DNA from: an uncultured Prevotella sp.
Lineage (GTDB): Bacteria; Bacteroidota; Bacteroidia; Bacteroidales; Bacteroidaceae
Direction: 5' to 3'
DNA: 7,958 nt
Assembly: GCA_900318855.1 (NCBI GenBank)
Contig: ONMG01000246.1
Coordinates: 1-7,958 of the forward strand
In this document: positions 1 to 7,401 of the stretch, piece after piece
How positions within the stretch are numbered: position 1 is the stretch's first letter
How the letters are laid out: each line of letters opens with the position of its first letter
Made by a program: the position numbers and the translations under genes
Notes under the pieces: generated by a model
Database searches by the model: none
The model's input: only the letters and a program-made list of their open reading frames with translations
Told to the model about the DNA's origin: nothing

Positions 1-1
1 C

Positions 2-373
2 ATCGACACTGAACTCCTTGACCGCATCTGCAACGTAATGGAGAACGATGAGGAGATATGCCAAAGTGGTTTCAGCGTAGAGCGACTGGCCTCGCTTACC
101 GAATCGAAATATAAGACGGTGTCGCAACTCATTCACGAGCGCTATGGCTGCAATTTCAACAGCTTTCTCAACGAATACCGCATCAAGGTGGCATGCAAGC
201 GGATGAACGACTTAGCGCATTATGGCAACTACACTATAGAGGCCATCTCCCTGAGTGTAGGCTTCCGTTCACGCACCTCTTTCGTCACCTCTTTCAAACG
301 CATCACGGGGCTCACTCCTTCCGAATATCAGCAGCAGGCCCGAAGGGCAAAGGACGAAGTGGCCAACTGCTAA
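2..373 (+). CDS. AraC-family transcriptional regulator, C-terminal DNA-binding part (5' end outside window)
   Basis: The reading frame is open to the left edge, so the Met codon at 38 is probably internal; 123 residues are visible. It carries the two helix-turn-helix units of an AraC-type domain. The first runs from FSVERLASL through the helix around TVSQLIHERYG to FLNEYRIKVA. The second, the most conserved part of the family, runs YTIEAISLSVGFRSRTSF and ends in FKRITGLTPSEYQ, matching the family's 'GF.s.s.F...FK...G.TP..yr' signature. In Bacteroidetes this domain often sits at the C-terminus of larger membrane-bound or two-component-like sensors, but the sensor part is not visible. It presumably binds DNA in the cytoplasm. 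It lies about 400 bases upstream of the protease gene on the same strand; regulation of that gene is possible but unproven. The domain call is firm; the full-length architecture is unknown. Confidence 0.9.
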   Translation: MDTELLDRICNVMENDEEICQSGFSVERLASLTESKYKTVSQLIHERYGCNFNSFLNEYRIKVACKRMNDLAHYGNYTIEAISLSVGFRSRTSFVTSFKRITGLTPSEYQQQARRAKDEVANC

Positions 374-624
374 GTCGTCCAACACCGTTCATGCGTCATT
401 GGGCATGTTGGCTCCACATTCGTTAACCCACATCGCGCCCCTCCTCCGTTCACGGTCTCCCAGCAGAAGCTATACCTTATTATATTTATAGCAATTGGGT
501 CATTCACCTTTCCTCCTGTTCTGCCACATCCCTCACTTACAGACGCCAGTCCCCTCTTAATTCTGGGTGAAGGCCCTACCGTGTGTGCCTCCATCTGTCC
601 AACTTCATAATCTTTCATTTTAAT

Positions 625-680
625 CACGAATAGGGTGTGAATCCGTACAATTGATAGCATTAACCGTGCAGATTCGTGCA
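625..680. repeat. Possible degenerate CGTGCA/ATTCGTG-type intergenic repeat
   Basis: CACGAAT at 625-631 and ATTCGTG at 672-678 are a perfect 7-base inverted pair. Between them lie related fragments: AATCCGTACAATT, then AACCGTGCAGATTCGTGCAAA. Bacteroidales intergenic regions often carry short units of the form CGTGnAnATTCGTG; this looks like a decayed copy. Resemblance is from memory and the copy is imperfect, so confidence is low. Confidence 0.35.
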
Positions 681-740
681 AATAGCAGAAAATTGGACAG
701 CCTTCAGCCCCAGCCAGTATGCCATCAAGACATCTTTGAC

Positions 741-748
741 TAACTTTG
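741..748 (+). promoter_or_regulatory. Bacteroidetes-type -7 promoter element (TAACTTTG) of the protease gene
   Basis: TAACTTTG matches the Bacteroidetes primary sigma-factor -7 consensus TAnnTTTG exactly and lies 22 bases before the ATG at 771. A transcript would start near 753-757, leaving a leader of only about 15 bases. No TTTG -33 element is seen at the expected distance (about 715-722); a TTTG at 735-738 is too close. AAGGA at 765-769 abuts the start codon with too little spacing for a normal Shine-Dalgarno site, so initiation probably does not depend on it. Confidence 0.6.
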
Positions 749-770
749 CACAATCATTAAATCCAAGGAT

Positions 771-3119
771 ATGATTAGAAAAGTTACCCTCTTAGCATGT
801 TATCTCGCCGTAACCATGACGGCAGGAGCTGCCCCTGTCAGTCCATCGGCAGCCCGGCAGAAGGCCGAACAATTCTTCAGCAGTAAAGGCATCATGGTGC
901 CCTCCTCGTCGCGTGCCCCCATGCGGCTCGCCTACAAGAGTGGCGGTAAGACGCCGGCCTACTACGTCTTCAACAACGGCAACAATCAAGGCTTTGTCAT
1001 CGTAGCAGGCGACGATGAGGCCGAGACCATACTGGGCTACTCCGACAAGGGGTCCTTCGACTACGCCTCGGCACCTGAGCAGGTGCGCTGCTGGCTGGAC
1101 GACTATGCATCCGAGATTGACTGGCTGCGTGCCCAACCATCCACTGCAGCCAAAGCCAGGCAGCAGACCGTTACAGTGACGCCCGTGCAACCACTGTTGG
1201 GCGAGATAGCCTGGGACCAGACCTATCCCTACAACCTGCTTACTCCCTGCTACGTGGGCACTACGCATGCTGCGACGGGCTGCGTGGCCACGGCCATGGC
1301 ACAAATCATGTACTACCACAAATACCCGGCCCAGGGCAAAGGTCAGCACACCTACAAGCCTGAGACCCTCAACCAGACCCTGAGCGTAGACTTCAGCCAA
1401 AGCCACTACGGATGGGACGTTATGACTCCCAAGTATGGTGCCAACTCCACCGACACAGCCCGCATGGCCGTGGCCTTGCTCATGCGCGACTGTGGCGTGG
1501 CTGTCGATATGGCCTACGGGCAGCAGAGTGGCAGCAATATCGATAAATGGCTGAAACCACTGACCGATAACTTCGGCTACGACAAAGGCTTCGGCTGTCT
1601 GAACCGCAACTACTACACGCAGCAGGACTGGGACGACATCATCCGTGAGGAAGTGGTAGCGGGCAGACCCGTCTTTGCCACGGGATTCACTGGCAATTCG
1701 GGCGGACACGCCTTTGTGTTCGACGGCTACGATGCCGATGGACTCATTCATGTGAACTGGGGCTGGAGCGGCATGTCGAACGGCTACTTCCGCACCTCTG
1801 CCCTCACCCCGCCCCTGCAGGGCACAGGTGGTTCGACAAGCGGGTTCAACTACAAGCAGGGCATCATCGTGGGCATACAGCCTCCCGTGGAGGGTAGTGA
1901 GCCCTGGCTGCAGGTGGTGAGCATGGAGCACACCAAGGCTAATGCCGACTCAGTGAGCACTACATCGACGGCCGGTATCCGGCTCACGGGCAAGATTGCC
2001 AACATGGGATGGCAGGACGCCACAATCGACTTGGGCTTTGGCGTCTATGACGACAAAGGCAATCTGGTGCAGACCCATGTAGTGAAGACCGGAGTGTCAC
2101 TGCCTCAGAACACCTTTATCATCGGCCTCAATGCACCGGCCGTGAGCTTCTCGCAGCTTCAGCCCGGACACTACGTCATCCGTCCCATCGTGCGCAACGC
2201 CGGTGGTAAGCGCTGGTTCCGTGTGCGTGATTACAGCTACACGAAGAGCAACGCTTTGGACCTCACTCTCGACCACGACTACGTGCATTTCCATCAACCC
2301 GCAGCCTATCAGCTCGAAGCCCACAGAATGCAGTCGACCAAAGTCTACACGGGTATCACCTCGCGAGTGACGGCCACCGTAGTCAACCGGGGTGAGATGG
2401 AATACAGCGGCGTCATTCATTCGGCACTCTTCGACGCTCAGGGAACGATTGTGGCCCAGAGTGGCGACTATAAATATGACATATCCACCGGCGACTCCAT
2501 GCAAGTGGCCATCAATAACACCTTCTCTGTGGAACCTGGTTCTTACAGCATCGGTCTCATCGACGAGAATACGACCAAGCTCTGCACGCCACAGCCTGTG
2601 GAAGTGCTCGCCACGCCGGCAGAGCAAGGCCTCATCGAGATGGCCCGTCAGCTGTCCTTCGACGACAATGCAGCCGTGCCCGCCGACAGCGTTGCCCTGA
2701 CCGCCCACGTCAAGGTGACCCAGGGCGTCTTTGCCAACGACCTCACCGTCTACATTACCGATGCCAAGGGCAACAGTGTGGAAGGCAGTTTCGAACCCGA
2801 GTTCGTCTTTGGTGAGGCAGGCCAGGTGAAGGACGTCGACTTCCATTGTTCGTTCGAGAACGGTGTTCCCGGTACCACCTACAAGGCTCAGCTCATCAAT
2901 CTGAGTGGCCTCAGTTATGTCGACCCAGTCAGCTTGGCCTCCTGTCTCTTCACCTTGAAAGGCGGAGTGGGCACGGGCATCAGCCAGCATGCAGTGAGCC
3001 AGCCGCAGCAGAGCGCTGTTTACACGCCCGACGGACGTCTGGTCAGCCGGACGGGCAGTATTGCAGGACTGCGCCCCGGTATCTACATCCGCTCTGGCAA
3101 AAAGCTCATCGTAAAGTAA
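771..3119 (+). CDS. Secreted C10-family cysteine protease (streptopain/interpain-like) with T9SS sorting domain
   Basis: A 782-residue extracellular or surface papain-fold protease. Residues 1-20 form a signal peptide (likely cut at TAGA|AP). Residues 22-118 resemble the SpeB propeptide that keeps the enzyme inactive until removed. The catalytic domain spans about 138-372: WDQTYPYNLLTP with the probable oxyanion Gln150, HAATGCVATAMAQIM with nucleophile Cys171, GGHAFVFDGY with catalytic His313, then HVNWGWSG with Trp330 and Trp332. These blocks are strikingly like Streptococcus pyogenes SpeB and Prevotella intermedia interpain A, as recalled. Unlike SpeB, about 400 residues follow: three beta-rich domains (about 376-505, 508-615, 620-730) and a T9SS type A tail (734-782, with PDGRLV and LRPGIYIRSGKK). 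All catalytic residues are present, so it is probably active. It is followed after 27 bases by the adhesin gene, probably in one operon. Confidence 0.95.
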   Translation: MIRKVTLLACYLAVTMTAGAAPVSPSAARQKAEQFFSSKGIMVPSSSRAPMRLAYKSGGKTPAYYVFNNGNNQGFVIVAGDDEAETILGYSDKGSFDYASAPEQVRCWLDDYASEIDWLRAQPSTAAKARQQTVTVTPVQPLLGEIAWDQTYPYNLLTPCYVGTTHAATGCVATAMAQIMYYHKYPAQGKGQHTYKPETLNQTLSVDFSQSHYGWDVMTPKYGANSTDTARMAVALLMRDCGVAVDMAYGQQSGSNIDKWLKPLTDNFGYDKGFGCLNRNYYTQQDWDDIIREEVVAGRPVFATGFTGNSGGHAFVFDGYDADGLIHVNWGWSGMSNGYFRTSALTPPLQGTGGSTSGFNYKQGIIVGIQPPVEGSEPWLQVVSMEHTKANADSVSTTSTAGIRLTGKIANMGWQDATIDLGFGVYDDKGNLVQTHVVKTGVSLPQNTFIIGLNAPAVSFSQLQPGHYVIRPIVRNAGGKRWFRVRDYSYTKSNALDLTLDHDYVHFHQPAAYQLEAHRMQSTKVYTGITSRVTATVVNRGEMEYSGVIHSALFDAQGTIVAQSGDYKYDISTGDSMQVAINNTFSVEPGSYSIGLIDENTTKLCTPQPVEVLATPAEQGLIEMARQLSFDDNAAVPADSVALTAHVKVTQGVFANDLTVYITDAKGNSVEGSFEPEFVFGEAGQVKDVDFHCSFENGVPGTTYKAQLINLSGLSYVDPVSLASCLFTLKGGVGTGISQHAVSQPQQSAVYTPDGRLVSRTGSIAGLRPGIYIRSGKKLIVK

Positions 3120-3146
3120 TCGTGTAATTCTATAAACATTGCGCTT

Positions 3147-6100
3147 ATGAACAAATCTTTATTCTTATCCATGGCCTTCGTCCTGGCGGCGTCGGCGCCG
3201 GGCTACGCTCAGTTCAAGCTGCCCGAGAAGAGCGGCGAGCCCTACCGGCTGGCCCGAGTGATAGCGCCGAAAGCCACACTGCCCAACGCATCGAAGTTGC
3301 CCCAGCGGACGCTCAAGAGCAACGTGAAAGCCACTGCTGTGAGCAGCCTCTTTGCCGGTCGCACCTTCTATGGCAACCTTACCAACTCCGACGACTGGGC
3401 CGGAAGCAATTTGGGAGGCGTGCCCTACGGTGTCTACAGCTACACCTTCGGCGATGAGGCCAACTTCAAGGCCGTGGCTACAGCCACCATCTATAACTTC
3501 ATGTCGAGCGCTTTCGGCCGTGACCGTCTCCTTGGCGTCTACCCCATGAGTATCATGGGTGCCCTCAACGGTGTGCGCTACATGGAGCTCGACTCGGCCA
3601 AGTTTGACAAACGCTGGGAGGAAACCTATCCGCAGGCCACCTATGGCTACATCCCTACCGCTATGACCTACGACCCCACCAGCGACAAGTTCTATGCGGC
3701 CCTCTACAACGACCAGCTCAACGGACTCAACTGGGCTGTGTTCAACGACAAGACGCGCAGATTCGAGGTGCTGAAGAAATGGAGCAACGACTTCCAGCCC
3801 CTCACCTTAGGAGCCACTCCCGACGGAAAGCTCTACAGCATAGGACTCGACGGATACTACTATGCCATCGATAAGACCACGGGCGAAGCCGAGATGATAG
3901 GTGAGCCCGGAGTGACACCTGCCAACTATGTGCAGTCGATGGGCTACGACGGTCGCACGGGCACCTTCATCTGGGAAGCTGTGACCGGCACCGGCGAAGC
4001 ACTCTACTCTGTTGACGTGAACACCGGTGAGGCCACACTCATCAACTCGCTCAACAAGAACGAGCAGCTCTCCTCCCTCTTCTTCAGGAGCCAGGAAGCC
4101 AAGGACAAGGCGCCTGCTGCTATCGGTGACCTGAGCCTCAGCTTCACCGGCACGGCCAGCCAAAGCGGCGACCTCTGCTTCACTGTACCTACAAAGGCCT
4201 ACGACGGCACTGCTCTCTCCGGTAATGTCAATATGACCATCTATGTGGATGGCACTGCAGTCAAGCAAAATGCTTCGGTAGCTCCGGGCAGCAAGCAGAC
4301 ACAGCCCATTAGCCTGACCAACGACAATCACTACATGGCCGTTGTACTGAGCAACAGCGAGGGATTCTCGCCTAACAACTACCTCTATCAGTATGTGGGC
4401 TACGACACTCCTGAGCCCGTGACCGACGTGAAGCTGGCTGTCGACAGCACTGCCGGACAGTTCAAGCTCACCTGGACAGCTCCCAAGGCAGGCATCAACA
4501 AAGGCTACCTCGACATGGCCAACATGAAATACAATATTGTGCGCATGCCCGACAGCACCACCGTAGCCCAGGGCATCTCCGGCAATGTGTTCACTGAGCC
4601 CCTGAGAAGCAAGCTCGAAAGATACTACTACCGTGTCTACCCGGTGAATGCCGACAAGACGGGTGCTGTGGCAGAGTCGAACAAGGTGCTCTACGGTAAC
4701 GCCTACGATGTGCCCTACAGCGAGGACTTCTATTCTCAGGAGACCCTTCCCCTCTTCACTATCATCGATGGCAGCGGCGAGGGTGTCACTTGGGAGTACA
4801 ATTCCTACAACCAATGCATGGGCATCAATACCTCGGCCTACTCCATCAAGGACCGCACCAATGACTGGCTGGTTACGCCGGGAGTGAACCTCAAGCCCGG
4901 TATCGCCTACGCGCTCATCTACAACATGCGCAACACCTTCCAAGACTACACCGAGTCGTACAAGATACTCTACGGAACGAACCCCAGCGACACCACCAGC
5001 TTCAAGCTGATAGCCCAATGCGACAGTTTCGACGTAAGCGGCGAGCTGACCGACGTGGAGAACGACTTCCATGTCGACAAGGCTGGCACCTACTACTTTG
5101 CTCTGGTATGCACCAGTAAGGGTCCCGACTGTACGGGTATGTTCGTCAAGAAGATATCAGTCGACGCCTTGGGAGGCATCGAGGCTCCTGCCGCTCCGAC
5201 CGAGCTCACCCTCACCCCTGACTCAACAGGCGAAATGAAGGCAGAGTTGAGCTTCACCGCACCCACCAAGACACTGGCCGGCGACACCCTCATTGGGAAC
5301 CTCACAGCCAAAGTCTACCGCGACGATGCAGCTGACCCCATCACGTCACTCCAAGTGGAAGCCGGCAAGAAGGCCAGCTACACCGACACCACGGTGAAGG
5401 GTGTGGACATGCATAAATACGCCGTGGCCATGCAGAATGCCGAAGGCGAAGGCAAGCGTGCTACTGCATCGGCATTCATCGGCGTCTACACTCCCACCTA
5501 TAGCAACACCTTCGACGACGAGAGCAGTGCCAAGTTCTTCAAGTCGTTCCTCAACGGCGAGCCCGTCGACGGTTACGAAGTGAGCGGATGGCAGTACAAC
5601 AATTGGAGCCACGACCTTGAGCTGAGCTACTATCCTAAGTCCGAAGCCCTGCCTGCCACGATGAGCGTGCTCTTCCCGGCCATCAAGCTGGCCAAGGACT
5701 CGGTCTACGAAGTGAGCTTCACCTGGGACAACAGCGTCTATGGCACTGCCGAAGTGCCCGCAGAGTTTGGATACACCCGTTCTGCAAAGCCTGTGAACCT
5801 CGTGAAAATAGCTTCACTGCCCCGCACCGGATATAATGCCAACCTGCTCCAAAGCTTCAATATCGTGGCCCCGGCCGACGGCAAGTACTATCCCTACATT
5901 AATATCAGTACGGCAGTGGCCAACTATCTGTCGCCCACCATCGACAGCCTTGTCATCAAGAAGGTAGCATCAGCCTTTGCCCCGTCGGCCGTAACCGCTC
6001 TGAAGGCTGTGAACGACCAAACGGGTGCGCTGAAGGCTACCGTCAGCTGCACAGCTCCTACTACTGACTATGCAGGCAGAGCCCTCACCGGCACCCTCAC

Positions 6101-7331
6101 CGTGAACATCTTCCGCGGAACCAACAACACTATTCCCGTGAAGACCTTCACAAAGGTGGATCCCGGAGCACAACTCACCTGGACCGATGAATCGGCTCTC
6201 AAGGGCTACGACGCCTACATGGTAGTACCGGCCAATGACCACGGAAACGGCAAGGCTTGCAGCGACACCTGCTACGTGGGCGTCGACCAGCCGCTCAACG
6301 TGGAGAACTATGCCGTGAAAGGCAATGCCTCCAATACGGGTGCCGTCATCACCTGGGACGCTCCTAAGGGTGGTGTCCACGGCGGAGTAATCAATAATGG
6401 CTCGCTGAAGTACATCGTAGCTGAATATCTGCCCCAGGAGCAGGATGCAAACAAGAAGCTCAAGCTCTTGGGCAGAACCAGCAGCCATAGCTACAATGTG
6501 GACAATGTGGAGACGGCCGACTCGCAGGCTGTGCACTATTACACGGTGATTCCTTACACCGATGCCGGCTACGACCTCCACTACGCCTACATCGCCAATG
6601 TGGTACTCGGTAAGCCCTATACACTGCCTTACAAGGAGTCGTTTGCCAACGGCGCCGAGACGACCAATGTATGGCTGGCTTCGTCGACGAGCAACTACGC
6701 TAAGTGGTCGGAGCAACAGGACGGTAAGACCTACAAGTCGCAGGACGGTGACAACGGTATGGCTCTCTTCTTCTTCGGCTCCTTCTATGAGAACAACCAG
6801 AAGGGATACCTCGTATCACCGAAGTTCAAGGTAGCCGACAAGGCTTACGTCGACTTCTGGGTTTATCAAGGCATAGCCAAGCATTACAGCAAGCCGGCCT
6901 ATCTCGTCGTAAAGCAGAATGTGGACGACGGTAAGTACGTGGCACTCGGCGACACTATCTTTATCAACGACAGCACCGAAGGCTGGCACCGGCACCACCT
7001 GGAGCTCAAGAACACCACCGGCAACTTCGCCACACTGTTCTTCGAGGCCAGCGTGAGTGGCAGCAACGACTATGTGTTCATCGACAACATCGTGGTGGAT
7101 ACACCCACCACAACGGGCATTGGGTATGTGCTTGGTGCCGAAGCCGGAGTGCGCGGTGTGAAGAACGGCATCTCTTTAGTGGGTCTCAAGGGTCAGCTGG
7201 TGAGCATCTACACTGTGGGTGGTCAGCTAGTGGATGAATTCAAGGCATCAGGCAACGACATCCGCAACCTGGCACCCGGCATCTACGTTGTGAGGGCCGG
7301 CGGCAAGAGCTTCAAGGTCACGGCACGATAA
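3147..7331 (+). CDS. Large secreted cleaved-adhesin (choice-of-anchor J) protein with Fn3-like repeats and T9SS sorting domain
   Basis: A 1394-residue exported protein. Residues 1-21 form a signal peptide (likely cut GYA|QF). Residues about 72-320 look propeller-like, with blade-type repeats such as LYSIGLDGYYYAIDKTTGEA and ALYSVDVNTGEATLI. Repeated beta modules follow: Fn3-like A copies at about 322-421, 680-782 and 945-1048, Fn3-like B copies at about 423-518 and 1049-1157, and jellyroll modules of cleaved-adhesin/choice-of-anchor J type at about 520-676, 784-940 and 1158-1318. J1 and J3 open with PYSEDF and PYKESF and contain DWLVTPGV and GYLVSPKF; J2 is more divergent. The C-terminus (about 1340-1394, with GGQLV and LAPGIYVVRAGGK) is a T9SS sorting domain. 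No catalytic motif is seen; the likely role is surface binding to host or matrix ligands. The start has no clear Shine-Dalgarno site, usual for the phylum. The gene ends 34 bases before a terminator hairpin. Confidence 0.9.
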   Translation: MNKSLFLSMAFVLAASAPGYAQFKLPEKSGEPYRLARVIAPKATLPNASKLPQRTLKSNVKATAVSSLFAGRTFYGNLTNSDDWAGSNLGGVPYGVYSYTFGDEANFKAVATATIYNFMSSAFGRDRLLGVYPMSIMGALNGVRYMELDSAKFDKRWEETYPQATYGYIPTAMTYDPTSDKFYAALYNDQLNGLNWAVFNDKTRRFEVLKKWSNDFQPLTLGATPDGKLYSIGLDGYYYAIDKTTGEAEMIGEPGVTPANYVQSMGYDGRTGTFIWEAVTGTGEALYSVDVNTGEATLINSLNKNEQLSSLFFRSQEAKDKAPAAIGDLSLSFTGTASQSGDLCFTVPTKAYDGTALSGNVNMTIYVDGTAVKQNASVAPGSKQTQPISLTNDNHYMAVVLSNSEGFSPNNYLYQYVGYDTPEPVTDVKLAVDSTAGQFKLTWTAPKAGINKGYLDMANMKYNIVRMPDSTTVAQGISGNVFTEPLRSKLERYYYRVYPVNADKTGAVAESNKVLYGNAYDVPYSEDFYSQETLPLFTIIDGSGEGVTWEYNSYNQCMGINTSAYSIKDRTNDWLVTPGVNLKPGIAYALIYNMRNTFQDYTESYKILYGTNPSDTTSFKLIAQCDSFDVSGELTDVENDFHVDKAGTYYFALVCTSKGPDCTGMFVKKISVDALGGIEAPAAPTELTLTPDSTGEMKAELSFTAPTKTLAGDTLIGNLTAKVYRDDAADPITSLQVEAGKKASYTDTTVKGVDMHKYAVAMQNAEGEGKRATASAFIGVYTPTYSNTFDDESSAKFFKSFLNGEPVDGYEVSGWQYNNWSHDLELSYYPKSEALPATMSVLFPAIKLAKDSVYEVSFTWDNSVYGTAEVPAEFGYTRSAKPVNLVKIASLPRTGYNANLLQSFNIVAPADGKYYPYINISTAVANYLSPTIDSLVIKKVASAFAPSAVTALKAVNDQTGALKATVSCTAPTTDYAGRALTGTLTVNIFRGTNNTIPVKTFTKVDPGAQLTWTDESALKGYDAYMVVPANDHGNGKACSDTCYVGVDQPLNVENYAVKGNASNTGAVITWDAPKGGVHGGVINNGSLKYIVAEYLPQEQDANKKLKLLGRTSSHSYNVDNVETADSQAVHYYTVIPYTDAGYDLHYAYIANVVLGKPYTLPYKESFANGAETTNVWLASSTSNYAKWSEQQDGKTYKSQDGDNGMALFFFGSFYENNQKGYLVSPKFKVADKAYVDFWVYQGIAKHYSKPAYLVVKQNVDDGKYVALGDTIFINDSTEGWHRHHLELKNTTGNFATLFFEASVSGSNDYVFIDNIVVDTPTTTGIGYVLGAEAGVRGVKNGISLVGLKGQLVSIYTVGGQLVDEFKASGNDIRNLAPGIYVVRAGGKSFKVTAR

Positions 7332-7365
7332 AGTCTTCTGGACGAGAACCAACGAACAACCTTGT

Positions 7366-7401
7366 AGGAGGTAAGCACCAACCGTAGGTGCTTACCTCTT
7401 T
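7366..7401 (+). terminator. Intrinsic terminator of the protease-adhesin operon
   Basis: GAGGTAAGCACC (7368-7379) and GGTGCTTACCTC (7387-7398) form a perfect 12-bp stem with a 7-base loop, extendable by a G-T and an A-T pair to 7366/7400. Three T residues (7399-7401) follow, then the sequence changes to the group II intron. The T-tract is therefore short, as expected if the intron inserted within or just after it. It lies 34 bases after the adhesin stop codon. Confidence 0.88.

Larger units (their letters stand above)
374..770. other. Intergenic region between regulator and protease gene
   Basis: About 400 bases without a convincing gene. Base use is uneven, with an AT-rich patch near 475-495 and pyrimidine-rich stretches near 430-460 and 505-560, and is unlike the flanking coding DNA. 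Visible elements are a weak inverted repeat (CCAACA at 379-384, TGTTGG at 406-411) just after the regulator stop codon without a following T-run, a possible degenerate repeat at 625-680, and a -7 promoter element at 741-748. A 127-codon minus-strand frame crosses the region but has no recognisable domain and starts inside the promoter area, so it is not annotated. Confidence 0.6.

Noticed and set aside
379..411. Inverted repeat CCAACA/TGTTGG after the regulator gene as a terminator
   Set aside because: Only 6 bp with a loop of about 21 bases and no T-run; too weak to call.
370..753. 127-codon minus-strand frame in the intergenic region
   Set aside because: No recognisable domain or signal, composition not gene-like, and it begins inside the promoter area of the protease gene.
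771..800. LLAC at residues 7-10 of the protease as a lipoprotein signal
   Set aside because: Cys10 lies too early in the hydrophobic segment, Leu at -2 is unusual, and the T9SS tail fits ordinary signal peptidase cleavage near residue 20.
792..1931. 379-codon minus-strand frame
   Set aside because: Antisense shadow of the protease gene, whose catalytic motifs prove the plus-strand frame; long because of G/C-rich third codon positions.
2097..2990. 297-codon minus-strand frame
   Set aside because: Antisense shadow of the C-terminal half of the protease gene; no domain seen.
3807..5072. 421-codon minus-strand frame
   Set aside because: Antisense shadow of the adhesin gene; Val/His/Gly-rich low-information product without domains.
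5970..6716. 248-codon minus-strand frame
   Set aside because: Antisense shadow of the adhesin gene; no supporting motif.
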